Part shown: positions 33,430-43,361 of the stretch, in pieces
How the letters are laid out: every line of letters begins with the position of its first letter
Position numbering within the stretch: position 1 is the first letter of the stretch
NCBI RefSeq assembly: GCF_041429775.1
Contig: NZ_CP163421.1
Coordinates: forward strand, 682,001 to 746,000
DNA: 64,000 nucleotides
Direction: 5' to 3'
Origin: Glycocaulis abyssi
Lineage (GTDB): Bacteria; Pseudomonadota; Alphaproteobacteria; Caulobacterales; Maricaulaceae
Made by a program: the position numbers and the translations under genes
The notes under the pieces: generated by a model
Seen by the model: the letters and a program-made list of their open reading frames with translations, nothing else
The model's database searches: none
What the model was told of the DNA's origin: nothing

Positions 33430-34629
33430 GTGACGGACTTGCTTGGATCGGGACTGCTCAGCGTCGCGGCCTTTGTGGCCGTGATCTCGTTTGTCGTGGT
33501 CATCCATGAGCTTGGTCACTATCTGGCAGGCCGGTATTTCGGCGTGCACGCGGAAGTGTTTTCAATCGGGTTCGGCCCGACCCTGGCCAGCTGGCATGAC
33601 AGAAAAGGTACGCTCTGGCGTATCGCCGGCTTGCCGCTGGGTGGCTATGTCCGCTTTCTGGGTGATGCCGATGCAGCCAGTGCCCGCGATCTGGCAACGC
33701 TAGAGCGGCTGAAGGCCGCGCGCGCCGACGCAGGCAAGGTGTTTCATTTCAAACCGGTATGGCAGCGCGCGATCATCGTGCTGGCCGGTCCGGCGGCCAA
33801 TTTTCTGCTCGCCATAGTCCTTTTTGCCGCGGTCGGCATGGCCCGCGGCGAGGCGACCATTGAGCCGCTCATCGGCGAGATCACGGCTGAAAGCCCCGCC
33901 GAAGCGGCAGGCTTCCAGACCGGCGATCTGCTGCTCACAATTGATGGTCAGCGCGTCCGCACCTTCACCGACCTTTCACAGGCGGTGATGACGCGGGCAG
34001 GACAGCCCATGCGCTTTACCGTGGAACGCGACGGCGAGGAGCTGACCCTGCACGCCACGCCGCGCCGGGAAATGCGTGCTGACGGGCTGGGCGGCACGCG
34101 CGCGTTCGGCTTTCTGGGTGTTGGCCTGTCTCCCGAAGCGCAAATCATGCAGCGCCGGTTCGGTCCCGTTGAGGCGGTAGGTCACGGCGTCACCCAGACG
34201 GGCCGCGTATTGGTAACAATTGTTGATTATCTGGCACGGCTGGTCACGTTCCAGGCGTCGCTCGAACACATAAATGGCCCGCTGGGCATCGCGACTACGG
34301 CTGGGCAGGTCGCCAACATTGCCGTCAGCGATCCGGGCGCGGAAGACGGCAGCGGCTATGATGTCGGCGTAGCGCTGATGCGTCTGGCTACCAATCTCAT
34401 TCTGCTGGCCGGAATCCTGTCCGTGGCGATCGGATTGATGAATCTCCTGCCAATCCCGGTTCTAGACGGTGGCCACCTTGTGTATTACGCCTACGAAGCC
34501 GTGGCGAAACATCCACCCAGCCCCTCGGTTCAGTCGCTTGGCCTCAAGGCCGGCTTGGCGCTGATACTCGGGCTGATGGTGGTCGCCACATGGAATGATT
34601 TGAATTATCTGGCCGGCCTCTTCTCCTGA
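33430..34629 (+). CDS. rseP: Site-2 zinc metalloprotease RseP
   Basis: Intramembrane protease that cleaves anti-sigma factors and remnant signal peptides. The zinc motif HELGH is at residues 26-30 in the first helix. A PDZ domain follows the second helix at about 130-215 (AEAAGFQTGDLLLTIDGQRV). The last helices carry the third zinc ligand in NLLPIPVLDGGHL. It has 399 residues with one recognisable PDZ rather than the two of E. coli. Start GTG at 33430; bamA follows. Confidence 0.96.
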   Translation: MTDLLGSGLLSVAAFVAVISFVVVIHELGHYLAGRYFGVHAEVFSIGFGPTLASWHDRKGTLWRIAGLPLGGYVRFLGDADAASARDLATLERLKAARADAGKVFHFKPVWQRAIIVLAGPAANFLLAIVLFAAVGMARGEATIEPLIGEITAESPAEAAGFQTGDLLLTIDGQRVRTFTDLSQAVMTRAGQPMRFTVERDGEELTLHATPRREMRADGLGGTRAFGFLGVGLSPEAQIMQRRFGPVEAVGHGVTQTGRVLVTIVDYLARLVTFQASLEHINGPLGIATTAGQVANIAVSDPGAEDGSGYDVGVALMRLATNLILLAGILSVAIGLMNLLPIPVLDGGHLVYYAYEAVAKHPPSPSVQSLGLKAGLALILGLMVVATWNDLNYLAGLFS

Positions 34630-34663
34630 TGGCTGGCGGAACGGGACCAGGGTGGTGCAGTCA

Positions 34664-37036
34664 ATGAAGGTTTTCGTCTGGACGATAGCGGCCCTGGCGC
34701 TTCTGTGCTCGCCGCTCGCCCATGCCCAGCCGGCCCGCGAAGACGCCGCCGCTGCGGAATTGCCGGGTGCGCAGGGAAATCAGGAAGCTCCCCGGATCCT
34801 TCAGATATTTGTTGAGGGCAATCAGCGCGTCGAGGCGGATACCATCCTGTCCTACATGCTGGTTCGCCCTGGTGACGTGGCAGACCCGCGCCTGATTAAC
34901 CTGTCTATCCAGACGCTGTTTGCGACCAATCTGTTTGCCGACGTCCGGGTCGCGATCGAAGAGGCCACACTGATCGTCTATGTGCGCGAGAATCCGGTCA
35001 TCAACCGGGTCGTGCTGGAAGGTAACCGGGCGATCAATGACAGCCGGATTACAGACGAGATACAGCTCGGCCCGCGCGCCCTGTTCACGCGCACCCGCGT
35101 GCAGGCGGATGTTCAGCGCATCCTTGAGGTATATCGCCGGTCTGGACGTTTTGCCGTCCAGGTGAATCCACAGATCGTGGAGCTGCCGCAGAACCGCGTG
35201 GATCTGGTGTTCGAGATTTCCGAAGGGCCGACGACAGGCGTCCGGCGGATCAATTTTGTCGGCAACCGGGCCTATTCTGACCGGCGTTTGCGCGGAGAAG
35301 TCGTGACCAGCGAGTCGCGCTGGTGGCGGTTCTTCGATTCGAATGACAATTACGATCCCGACCGGCTCGAGTTTGACCGCGAGCAGTTGCGCGAATTCTA
35401 TGCCGACCGGGGCTATGCCGACTTCCGCGTGAGTTCGGCTATCGCCGAGCTGGTGCCCGACCAGTCGGGATTCTACGTCACCTACACGGTCGACGAAGGG
35501 CAGGTTTACAGCTTTGGCGAGATCACGGTTACGACCGAGATTGAAGATCTCGACCCGGAATATCTGCAAGCCATCGTGTCGACCCGGCCTGATGCGCTGT
35601 ATGTGGGCAGTCGTATTGAGGAGTTGGTAGACACGCTGACATTTGCTGCGGGTGCGGCGGGATATGCGTTCGTGGATGTGCGTCCGCGCGTGCGCACGAA
35701 CCGCGAGACACAAACCGTAGACATCGAATACGTCATCAACCCGGCACCGCGCGTGTATATCGAGCGGATCGATATTGCGGGGAATACCCGTACGCTGGAC
35801 CGCGTGATCCGGCGCGAGATGGAACTGGTCGAGGGCGACGCGTTCAACCAGGTGCTGGTCAATCTGTCACGCCAGCGCGTCCGCCGTCTGGGCTTCTTTG
35901 AAGACGTCGAGATTACACCCGTACAGGGAAGCAGCGCAGATCGCGCGCAGCTGCAGGTTGCCGTGACCGAGCAGCCGACGGGCGAGCTGGCGTTCGGCGT
36001 AGGCTACTCGTCGACCGACTCATTCCTTGTCGATTTTTCGGTGTCCGAGCGCAATCTGCGCGGCCGCGGCCAGTTCCTGCGCTTGCGCGTGTCTGAAAGC
36101 TCGCGCCGCCGTCAGATCGATATCCGCTTCACCGAGCCGCGTTTCCTGGATCGCAATCTGGCGGCGGGCTTCGACCTGTTCCAGGTCCGCTCCAACTTCT
36201 CGCGCGAAGCCTCGTTTGAGACAGAATCCACAGGTTTCAGCCTTCGTACCGGCTTCCCGCTTACAGCGTCGGTTGAGGCAGGGGTGAATTTCACGCTCCG
36301 TAACGATGAGGTGCGGACTTTCTCCGGCGTGTCGAGTGCGATTGCCCGCGCCGCCGGATCGCGCCTGACCTCTCTTGTCGGGTATTCGGTGGCCTGGAAC
36401 CGGGTCAACGACTTCCAGATGCCGACAAACGGTTTCCGGCTGAGCCTGAACCAGGAATTGGCCGGTTTTGGCGGGGATGTGCGATATATCCGCACCGAAG
36501 GGCGCGGATCGATCTATCGTAACGTCTTCCGGCCGGATGTTGTTCTCAGCCTGACTGGCGAGTCAGGACTGATCGTCGGCTGGGGCGGCGATGACGTGCG
36601 CATCAATGACCGCTTCTTCAAGGGCGGCAATTCCTTCCGTGGCTTTGAAACTGCCGGCATAGGGCCGCGCGTGGTTCAGCGTAACGCAGACGGCCAGCTT
36701 GTCCGGGGTGATGCGCTGGGCGGCAATTTCTATGCTATCGGTGCGCTTGAGCTGGGCTTCCCGCTGGGCCTGCCTGAGCAGTATGGCGTCCGCGGCAGCG
36801 TGTTTACCGAGTTCGGGACGATGGGTGTTCTGCCTTCAGTTGACCAGATTGCTGACGCAGGTGGAACAACATCGCCCTTCACTATCGATGAGCTGGCACC
36901 GCGCGTGTCGGTTGGCGTCAGTATTTTCTGGGACTCGCCATTCGGCCCCGTGCGCTTCGATTTTGCCGAGGCCGTGGTTTATCAGGACTATGATCGCCGA
37001 GAGTTCTTCCGTTTCAGCACAAGCACAGGGTTCTAA
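34664..37036 (+). CDS. bamA: Outer membrane protein assembly factor BamA
   Basis: Central subunit of the machine that inserts beta-barrel proteins in the outer membrane. A signal peptide (MKVFVWTIAALALLCSPLAHAQ) is followed by five POTRA domains to about residue 420, then an Omp85 barrel that ends in a C-terminal Phe (FRFSTSTGF), the insertion signal. The VRGF-like motif of the family appears as NSFRGFETAGIGPRV. It has 790 residues from the ATG at 34664, which follows AGGGTGG; a GTG four codons earlier is possible. The gene for the periplasmic chaperone follows four bases later. Confidence 0.96.
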   Translation: MKVFVWTIAALALLCSPLAHAQPAREDAAAAELPGAQGNQEAPRILQIFVEGNQRVEADTILSYMLVRPGDVADPRLINLSIQTLFATNLFADVRVAIEEATLIVYVRENPVINRVVLEGNRAINDSRITDEIQLGPRALFTRTRVQADVQRILEVYRRSGRFAVQVNPQIVELPQNRVDLVFEISEGPTTGVRRINFVGNRAYSDRRLRGEVVTSESRWWRFFDSNDNYDPDRLEFDREQLREFYADRGYADFRVSSAIAELVPDQSGFYVTYTVDEGQVYSFGEITVTTEIEDLDPEYLQAIVSTRPDALYVGSRIEELVDTLTFAAGAAGYAFVDVRPRVRTNRETQTVDIEYVINPAPRVYIERIDIAGNTRTLDRVIRREMELVEGDAFNQVLVNLSRQRVRRLGFFEDVEITPVQGSSADRAQLQVAVTEQPTGELAFGVGYSSTDSFLVDFSVSERNLRGRGQFLRLRVSESSRRRQIDIRFTEPRFLDRNLAAGFDLFQVRSNFSREASFETESTGFSLRTGFPLTASVEAGVNFTLRNDEVRTFSGVSSAIARAAGSRLTSLVGYSVAWNRVNDFQMPTNGFRLSLNQELAGFGGDVRYIRTEGRGSIYRNVFRPDVVLSLTGESGLIVGWGGDDVRINDRFFKGGNSFRGFETAGIGPRVVQRNADGQLVRGDALGGNFYAIGALELGFPLGLPEQYGVRGSVFTEFGTMGVLPSVDQIADAGGTTSPFTIDELAPRVSVGVSIFWDSPFGPVRFDFAEAVVYQDYDRREFFRFSTSTGF

Positions 37037-37040
37037 CATC

Positions 37041-37637
37041 ATGACTTTCCAAGCCAGCCGGATTGCAAGCAAGCGCTTGCGTGCGTTTTTTGCCGGTATC
37101 GTTCTTGCTCTGGGCACGCTCGGCGTCGCTCACGCACAGAACATTCTGGTGATTAACGAAGAGACCATTCTGACCGAAAGCCAGGTCGGGCGGCATATTG
37201 CCGGCCAGCTGGAGGTGATCGGCCGTGAAATCCAGACCGAACTGGAGGCGGCAGCTCAGCCTCTCACGCAGGAGAACGAAGCCCTGCAGGCAGAAACGTC
37301 GGCTCTCAGCCAGGAAGCCATTCAGCAGCGCCCGGACCTTATCCAGCGCGCTCAGCAGCTGCAGCAGAACGCCCAGCAGCTTGAGCGTCTGCGCCGTTTG
37401 CGTCAGCAGGAGCTTGTGGCGACCGAGCGTCAGGCCCTCCAGCCTGTTCTGCAGGCGCTGGAAGCCGTCCTTCAGGAGGTCGTGAACGAGCGCAATGCGA
37501 CTGTGCTCCTTGACCGTTCGCAGGTCGTTTTCGCGGCTGACAGCGTGGATGTGACGTCTACGGTGGTCGAGCGTCTGAACCAGCGTATCCAGACGACGCC
37601 GGTGACGCGTGTCCGCGCGCCCGAGAATGGTCAGTAG
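37041..37637 (+). CDS. skp: OmpH/Skp-like periplasmic chaperone
   Basis: Holds unfolded outer-membrane proteins in the periplasm for BamA. There is a signal peptide of about 33 residues with AFFAGIVLALGTLGVAHAQ, then a short beta segment (NILVINEETILTES) and a long Gln/Glu/Leu-rich coiled coil (about 50-150) that forms the tentacle arms of the Skp trimer. It has 198 residues. The ATG at 37041 is chosen because it begins the signal peptide four bases after bamA. Position between bamA and lpxD is conserved. Confidence 0.92.
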   Translation: MTFQASRIASKRLRAFFAGIVLALGTLGVAHAQNILVINEETILTESQVGRHIAGQLEVIGREIQTELEAAAQPLTQENEALQAETSALSQEAIQQRPDLIQRAQQLQQNAQQLERLRRLRQQELVATERQALQPVLQALEAVLQEVVNERNATVLLDRSQVVFAADSVDVTSTVVERLNQRIQTTPVTRVRAPENGQ

Positions 37638-37648
37638 ACGTTAGTCCA

Positions 37649-38704
37649 GTGGCCGTTGACTTCCGGTTTTATCACCGTGTCGGCGAGCTGAACGCGAAGG
37701 ACATTGCCGGCGAGCTCGATGCCGAGCTCGCCGGCAATCCTGTTTGCAGCGCTGTTGATGTAGCCTCCGCCAGCGCTCCATCCCCCGGAGCGCTGGTATT
37801 CGTTGAGTCAACGAAAGCGCTGGAGGCAATTGCCTCCCACCCATGCGTCATCATCGCGTCCGCAGAAGCGCTGAAAGGCCAGAGTTTTCATCCCGGATCG
37901 GCGCTGATTACGGTTAAACACCCCAAGGCAGCCTTTGCTGTCATGGCACCACGGGTGATTGCCCCGCGCGGCAATGATTCCTCCAGCGCGATCCACCCCT
38001 CCGCTGTAATCGGGCAGGGCGCGGTTATCAGTCCCGGCGTCTATGTCGGTGCCGGTGCATCTATTGGCGAGAACTGCCATATCGGTCCGAACGCGGTCAT
38101 CGGCACCGGCGTCGAGATCGGCGATGGCACACATGTTGGCGCGTGTGCTGTCATCGGATTTGCGGTGATCGGGCGCAATTGCCGGATCGGACCGGGCAGC
38201 GTGATCGGCGAGGCCGGTTTTGGCCTGGTGCCAGGCCCGCAAGGTCTTCTGGAACTTCCCCATTTCGGCCGCGTCGTGATCGGCGGCGATGTACGTATCG
38301 GCGCCAACTGCACCATAGATCGCGGGATGTTCGGCGACACCGTGCTGGGCGATGGGGTGAAGCTCGATAATCTGTGTCACATCGCGCACAATGTTCAGGT
38401 GGGCGCCCACACGTTGATGGCCGCGTTCGCGGGGGTTTCAGGCAGCGTGAATATCGGCCGCGGAGCCCAGTTCGGTGGCCGGGTCGGGGTCGTTGACCAC
38501 GTCACCATTGGTGACGGGGTGCGGCTTGCGGCCAATGCCTCACCAGCCGGAGATGTGCCAGCGGGTGAAACCTGGGCCGGACAGCCTGCCCAGCCTATCC
38601 GAAGCTGGCTTCGCGAGCTTGCCGTGCTCAAACGCCTGGCGGCGCCGAAACGGCGCACGGTTGACGCTGGCCGCGCTGCAGGGCAGGACAAGGATGACGA
38701 GTGA
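37649..38704 (+). CDS. lpxD: UDP-3-O-(3-hydroxyacyl)glucosamine N-acyltransferase
   Basis: Third step of lipid A synthesis, transfer of a hydroxyacyl chain to the 2-amino group. An N-terminal uridine-binding domain of about 100 residues is followed by a left-handed beta helix of hexapeptide repeats (IHPSAVIGQGAVISPGVYVG and on). The catalytic-His region reads CHIAHNVQVGAHTLMAAFAG. It has 351 residues. The start is GTG at 37649, eleven bases after skp. The end overlaps a possible early start of fabZ. Confidence 0.96.
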   Translation: MAVDFRFYHRVGELNAKDIAGELDAELAGNPVCSAVDVASASAPSPGALVFVESTKALEAIASHPCVIIASAEALKGQSFHPGSALITVKHPKAAFAVMAPRVIAPRGNDSSSAIHPSAVIGQGAVISPGVYVGAGASIGENCHIGPNAVIGTGVEIGDGTHVGACAVIGFAVIGRNCRIGPGSVIGEAGFGLVPGPQGLLELPHFGRVVIGGDVRIGANCTIDRGMFGDTVLGDGVKLDNLCHIAHNVQVGAHTLMAAFAGVSGSVNIGRGAQFGGRVGVVDHVTIGDGVRLAANASPAGDVPAGETWAGQPAQPIRSWLRELAVLKRLAAPKRRTVDAGRAAGQDKDDE

Positions 38705-38729
38705 CCTTCTGGTGAGCAATGGGGTGCGC

Positions 38730-39197
38730 ATGACCGACCTTGCCAGTGTTATCGGGCCGGATGAAATCCTGATGCGCCTGCCGCACCGGTTCCCGTTTCT
38801 GCTGGTGGATCGCGCGCATAGCTATGTCGAGGGCGAGTCCATAACCGGCATCAAATGCGTGTCAGCCGGAGAGCCCTATTTTCAGGGCCACTTCCCCGAA
38901 AATCCCGTCATGCCCGGCGTGCTGATGATAGAGGCGCTGGCACAGACAGGCGCCTTGCTGATGTCGAAAACACTCGACGCCGATATCTCCAACACCGTGA
39001 TTCTGTTTATCGGCGTGGACAGGGCGCGGTTTCGCAAGCCGGTGCGTCCGGGCGATGTACTGGAGATGCCGGTCCGTGTGGTCGCCAACCGCAGAGGATT
39101 GTTCAGGTTTGAGGGCGACGCGCTGGTCAACGGGGTGAAAGTGGCCGATGCCGCGTTCTCCGCGACATCGGCGCAGCGCCAGGGAGAGGCATCGTGA
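38730..39197 (+). CDS. fabZ: 3-hydroxyacyl-[acyl-carrier-protein] dehydratase FabZ
   Basis: Hot-dog-fold dehydratase of fatty acid synthesis; it competes with LpxA for 3-hydroxyacyl-ACP, which may explain its place in the lpx cluster. The catalytic pair is H54 in FQGHFPENPVMPG and E68 in LMIEALAQTG. LPHRFPFLLVDR near the N-terminus is the family signature. From the ATG at 38730 it has 155 residues, the usual length. An ATG at 38694 would overlap lpxD by 11 bases and add 12 residues. It overlaps lpxA by four bases. Confidence 0.95.
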   Translation: MTDLASVIGPDEILMRLPHRFPFLLVDRAHSYVEGESITGIKCVSAGEPYFQGHFPENPVMPGVLMIEALAQTGALLMSKTLDADISNTVILFIGVDRARFRKPVRPGDVLEMPVRVVANRRGLFRFEGDALVNGVKVADAAFSATSAQRQGEAS

Positions 39198-39985
39198 GCA
39201 CGTTTATCCACCCGTCCGCGATTGTCGAACCGGGAGCCGAGCTGGGCAAGGATGTCGAAATCGGACCGTTCTGCCAGATCGGTCCGAAAGTGAAGATCGG
39301 GGACCGTACACGTCTCGTCTCCCATGTCAGCGTGCGCAACCAGACGGAAATCGGTGCTGACTGCCTGGTGCACCCGTTTGCGGCGCTCGGCTCGCCGCCG
39401 CAGGATTTCAAATACAAGGGCGGCGATGTCAGCCTGGTGATCGGCGACCGCAACACGATGCGTGAGCACGTGACCATGCATCTGGGCACCGAGACCGCCC
39501 GCGGCACGACGCGCGTTGGCTCCGGGGGCTATTTCATGGTCGGTGCCCATGTCGGGCATGACTGCATCGTTGGCGATAATGTGGTGTTCGCCAACAATGC
39601 TACGCTCGGCGGCGAGGTAGTGATAGGCGATTACGTCATCATGGGCGGGCTATCAGCCATTCATCAGAAATGCCGCGTGGGCCGCTATGCGTTTGTAGGC
39701 GGCGGCGCGCCGGTGACGGGCGACATCATCCCTTATGGCATGGTCGACAATCACGGCTATCTGGCCGGGTTGAATCTGGTGGGTATGAAGCGGCGCGGCT
39801 TTTCACGCGACCTCATCCACGATCTGCGCGCCGCCTACCGGCTGGTATTTGCCGCAGAAGGCGCGTTTTCTGAACGGGTAGAGGATGCCAGCCGCCTGTT
39901 CGAGCAGCGCCCCGAAGTGATGGAAATCATCAATTTCGTGAAGGCGCCAGCAGCACGCCCGCTTTGCGGCCCCGAACAGGGCTAG
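39194..39985 (+). CDS. lpxA: UDP-N-acetylglucosamine O-acyltransferase
   Basis: First step of lipid A synthesis. It is a left-handed beta-helix trimer: hexapeptide repeats from IHPSAIVEPGAELGKDVEIG onwards, the catalytic His region GAHVGHDCIVGDNV, and a C-terminal helical domain after about residue 190 (MKRRGFSRDLIHDLRAAYRL). It has 263 residues, standard. The start is GTG at 39194, overlapping the fabZ stop. lpxI follows after six bases. Confidence 0.97.
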   Translation: MSTFIHPSAIVEPGAELGKDVEIGPFCQIGPKVKIGDRTRLVSHVSVRNQTEIGADCLVHPFAALGSPPQDFKYKGGDVSLVIGDRNTMREHVTMHLGTETARGTTRVGSGGYFMVGAHVGHDCIVGDNVVFANNATLGGEVVIGDYVIMGGLSAIHQKCRVGRYAFVGGGAPVTGDIIPYGMVDNHGYLAGLNLVGMKRRGFSRDLIHDLRAAYRLVFAAEGAFSERVEDASRLFEQRPEVMEIINFVKAPAARPLCGPEQG

Positions 39986-39991
39986 GCGCTG

Positions 39992-40837
39992 ATGGACACC
40001 AGCTGGACACGCCTTGGCCTGATCGCAGGTGGCGGTACATTGCCGCGCCTGGTGGCGCAGGCGTGTGAAGCTGACGGACGGCTTGGCTGTGTGATTGCGC
40101 TGTCCGGCTTTGCTGATCCGGCCGACTACACCGATCCGCTGGTGCGCACGATCGGCCAGTTCGGCCATGTGGTGGAAGATCTCAGGGTTGCAGGATGTGA
40201 TGCGGTCTGTTTTGCCGGCATCGTGACGCGTCCTGATTTTCGCAGCTTCGTGCCGGACCTTGAGGGCGCGAAGCTTCTGCCAAAACTGCTCGCCGCTGCC
40301 GTGCGCGGCGACGACGCGCTGCTTCGCGTGGTGGTAAAGGCTTTCGAGGCACGCGGATTGAAGGTTGTGGGCGCAGACGAGTTGTCCTCCTCCCTATTGG
40401 CGCCCGCCGGAATGATTGGCGGCGATGTAGATGCCGGGCCTCACCAGCCTGACATCGCCAAGGCCATGCAGATGGCGGCCGCTATCGGGGCGCTGGATGC
40501 CGGGCAGGGCGCCGTCGTGTGCGACGGGCTGGTGCTGGCGCTGGAGGCGCAGGAAGGCACTGACGCCATGCTGGAACGCGTCGCCAGCCTGCCGGAGAAT
40601 ATTCGCGGCACGCGCCAGACCCCGCGCGGTGTTCTGGCCAAGCGTCCAAAACCGCAGCAGGAGCGCCGGATCGATCTTCCGGTCGTGGGGGTAGAAACGG
40701 TTGAGCGGGCGGCCGCAGCGGGGCTTGCAGGTATCGCTGTAGAGGCGGGTGCGGCGCTGATCCTGGGCAGTGACGCCGTTGACGACGCCGCGCGCCGCCA
40801 CGGCATATTCGTTATCGGCGTTTCGCCGGACAGCTGA
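39992..40837 (+). CDS. lpxI: UDP-2,3-diacylglucosamine diphosphatase LpxI
   Basis: Hydrolyses UDP-2,3-diacylglucosamine to lipid X, the job done by LpxH in E. coli. It matches the DUF1009/LpxI family: an N-terminal domain with LGLIAGGGTLPRLVAQAC, then VKAFEARGLKVVGADELSSS, and a C-terminal domain with GAVVCDGLVLALEAQEGTDA and LPVVGVETVERAAAAGLAGI. It has 281 residues. Its location between lpxA and lpxB completes the pathway here without any LpxH. Confidence 0.95.
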   Translation: MDTSWTRLGLIAGGGTLPRLVAQACEADGRLGCVIALSGFADPADYTDPLVRTIGQFGHVVEDLRVAGCDAVCFAGIVTRPDFRSFVPDLEGAKLLPKLLAAAVRGDDALLRVVVKAFEARGLKVVGADELSSSLLAPAGMIGGDVDAGPHQPDIAKAMQMAAAIGALDAGQGAVVCDGLVLALEAQEGTDAMLERVASLPENIRGTRQTPRGVLAKRPKPQQERRIDLPVVGVETVERAAAAGLAGIAVEAGAALILGSDAVDDAARRHGIFVIGVSPDS

Positions 40838-40851
40838 ACGGACAAACTCCC

Positions 40852-42021
40852 ATGGCCTCCGCTAACCGGCCTTTACGCGTATTTGTCGTGGCCGCCGAGC
40901 CCTCTGGCGACATGGTGGGCGCCGAGCTTATCCGCGCCTTGCGCGCCGCAAACCCGAACGTGGAGATTGCCGGCGTGGGCCGGGAAGCCATGGCGGCTGA
41001 AGGCGTCGCCACTGATATCGATCTGTCAGCGCTGTCGGTTCTGGGCCTCTTTGACGGCTTGCGCGTCTGGCGGCAGGTGCATGAGCGCGCGAATGCGTGT
41101 GCGCGCGCGGCGGCAGCGTTCAATGCCGATCAGGTCGTGCTGATCGATTCCTGGGGCTTCATGCTGCGCGTGGCGTGGAAAGTGCGTGAAGCCTGCCCGG
41201 GGGCGCGCATCGTCAAATATATCGGCCCGCAAGCCTTTGCGACGCGGCCCGGCCGGGCCAAGACGCTTGCGCGGGCGGTCGACAATCTTCTGGCCATTCA
41301 TCCATTCGACCCGGAGTATTTTGAGCCCTACGGCCTGCCGACCATCGTGGTGGGCAATCCCGCGCTGGAACGCGATCTGACCGGGGACGGCGCAGGCTTC
41401 CGCCGCCAGCACGCAATTGCTGACGATGCGCGCGTCATGCTGGTCCTGTTTGGCAGCCGGAAGGCGGAGGTCGAAAGGCTGTTTGATGATTTTGCCGATA
41501 CGGCCGAGGCGCTGGCGAAAGACCGCCCTGACCTGCGTCTGGTGACGGTAGTGGCGCCGTCGGTCGCGGAGTCTGTGCGCGACCGTCTGGCGAGCCGCGA
41601 TACGCTCTCTGGAATGATCGTGGTGGGACCGGAAGAGCGCCTCGACGCCTTTGCCGCTGCCGATGCCGCCCTTGCGTGCTCCGGTACGGTAACACTGGAG
41701 CTGTCACGCATGGGCGTGCCGGGCGTGGTCGGCTACCGGCTGGGGCCTGTTGCCTGGACCATCGCCTGGAACTTCATGCTCAAGGCGCCCTATGTCAGCC
41801 TGGTCAATCTGGCAGCCGGCCGGGAGCTATTGCCCGAACGTCTGCAGAACCGCGCCGTGCCCGAATATCTGGTGCCGGAAATGGCAAGGCTGCTCGATGA
41901 CGCGGAACACCGGCGCGCGGTCTCCAAGGCGCTGGTGGAAACCACGAAACGCATGGCGGGAAACGGCGAGGGCGCGAGCGTCAATGCCGCCCGCGCCCTC
42001 ATTGACCTTGGCCCGAAATAA
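40852..42021 (+). CDS. lpxB: Lipid-A-disaccharide synthase
   Basis: GT19 glycosyltransferase that joins lipid X and UDP-diacylglucosamine. Typical blocks are FVVAAEPSGDMVGAELIRAL at the N-terminus, IVKYIGPQAFATRPGRAK, the VGNPALERD turn, MLVLFGSRKAEVERL, and SGTVTLELSRMGVPGVVGY near the donor site. It has 389 residues. It is the last gene of the lpx run and converges on gltA, with three bases between their stop codons. Confidence 0.96.
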   Translation: MASANRPLRVFVVAAEPSGDMVGAELIRALRAANPNVEIAGVGREAMAAEGVATDIDLSALSVLGLFDGLRVWRQVHERANACARAAAAFNADQVVLIDSWGFMLRVAWKVREACPGARIVKYIGPQAFATRPGRAKTLARAVDNLLAIHPFDPEYFEPYGLPTIVVGNPALERDLTGDGAGFRRQHAIADDARVMLVLFGSRKAEVERLFDDFADTAEALAKDRPDLRLVTVVAPSVAESVRDRLASRDTLSGMIVVGPEERLDAFAAADAALACSGTVTLELSRMGVPGVVGYRLGPVAWTIAWNFMLKAPYVSLVNLAAGRELLPERLQNRAVPEYLVPEMARLLDDAEHRRAVSKALVETTKRMAGNGEGASVNAARALIDLGPK

Positions 42022-42024
42022 GGT

Positions 42025-43329
42025 CTAGCGCTTGCTGACCGGCAGGTAGGCACGCTCGGTGGCGCCAGTGAAGACCTGACGCGGGCGGCCGATCTTCTGG
42101 GTCGGGTCTTCAATCATTTCAGACCATTGCGCGATCCAGCCAACCGTGCGGGCCAAGGCGAAGAGCACCGTGAACATCTCGGTGGGGAAGCCCATCGCGC
42201 GCAGCGTGATGCCCGAATAGAAGTCGATATTCGGGTAGAGCTTCTTCTCGACAAAATACGGATCTTCCAGCGCGATACGCTCCAGTTCCAGCGCCACCTG
42301 AAGCAGCGGATCGTCCTTCACGCCCAGCTCGTCGAGCACCTCATGGCAGGTGGTGCGCATGACTTTCGCGCGCGGGTCGTAATTCTTGTAGACGCGGTGG
42401 CCAAAGCCCATCAGGCGGAACGGATCATCCTTGTCCTTGGCGCGCTTGATGAATTCAGGGATACGGTCAACCGACCCGATCTCTTCCAGCATGTTGAGCG
42501 CGGCCTCGTTGGCACCGCCATGGGCAGGGCCCCACAGCGAGGCAATGCCGGCCGCGATACAGGCGAACGGATTGGCACCGGACGAACCGGCAAGGCGCAC
42601 CGTCGAGGTGGAGGCGTTCTGCTCGTGATCGGCGTGCAGGATGAAGATGCGGTCCATCGCGCGGGCCAGCGTGGGAGAAACTTCATAATCCTCGGCAGGC
42701 ACGGCAAAGCACATGCGCAGGAAGTTGGAGGCGTAGTCCAGCTCGTTGCGCGGGCTGATGAAGGGCTGGCCGACCGAGTATTTGAACGCCCGCGCCGCAA
42801 TCGTCGGCATTTTTGCGATCATGCGGTGGCTGGCAATGGTGCGCGCCTTGGGATCATTGATGTCGGTGGAGTCGTGGTAGAAGGCGGCCAGCGCGCCGAC
42901 CGTGCCGACCATCACCGCCATCGGGTGCGCATCGCGCCGATAGCCGCGGAAGAACTGGTCGAACTGGTCGTGCAGCATGGTGTGCCGGCGGATCGTCCAG
43001 TCAAACGTCTCCAGCTCTTTGGCCGAGGGCAGCTCGCCGTGCAGCAGCAGGTAGGACACCTCGATGAAGGAGGAGTTTTCCGCCAGCTGGTCAATGGGAT
43101 AGCCGCGATAGAGCAGCACGCCTTCATCGCCGTCAATATAGGTGATCTGGCTTTCACAGCTGGCTGTGGAGGTGAAGCCCGGATCGTAGGTGAACACGCC
43201 CGCATCGCGGTAGAGCGTGCGGATATCGATGACATCGGGGCCTACGGAGCCAGCCAGAACCGGCAGCTCGATCGTTTTCCCGTTAATGGTCAGCTGGGCG
43301 GAGCCCGTTTTGTCGGTCTTGTTCTTCAT
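42025..43329 (-). CDS. gltA: Citrate synthase
   Basis: Condenses oxaloacetate and acetyl-CoA at the entry of the TCA cycle. This is the hexameric type II enzyme of Gram-negative bacteria: [18 protein letters not shown] at the N-terminus, active-site regions [19 protein letters not shown] (His) and [17 protein letters not shown] (His), and a C-terminal [10 protein letters not shown]. It has 434 residues. It is transcribed leftward, 32 bases downstream of gltX, with which it probably forms an operon, and converges on lpxB. Confidence 0.97.
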   Translation of the reverse strand: MKNKTDKTGSAQLTINGKTIELPVLAGSVGPDVIDIRTLYRDAGVFTYDPGFTSTASCESQITYIDGDEGVLLYRGYPIDQLAENSSFIEVSYLLLHGELPSAKELETFDWTIRRHTMLHDQFDQFFRGYRRDAHPMAVMVGTVGALAAFYHDSTDINDPKARTIASHRMIAKMPTIAARAFKYSVGQPFISPRNELDYASNFLRMCFAVPAEDYEVSPTLARAMDRIFILHADHEQNASTSTVRLAGSSGANPFACIAAGIASLWGPAHGGANEAALNMLEEIGSVDRIPEFIKRAKDKDDPFRLMGFGHRVYKNYDPRAKVMRTTCHEVLDELGVKDDPLLQVALELERIALEDPYFVEKKLYPNIDFYSGITLRAMGFPTEMFTVLFALARTVGWIAQWSEMIEDPTQKIGRPRQVFTGATERAYLPVSKR

Positions 43330-43361
43330 CGGTCCAATCCCTTCACGTAATTCAGGTCTGT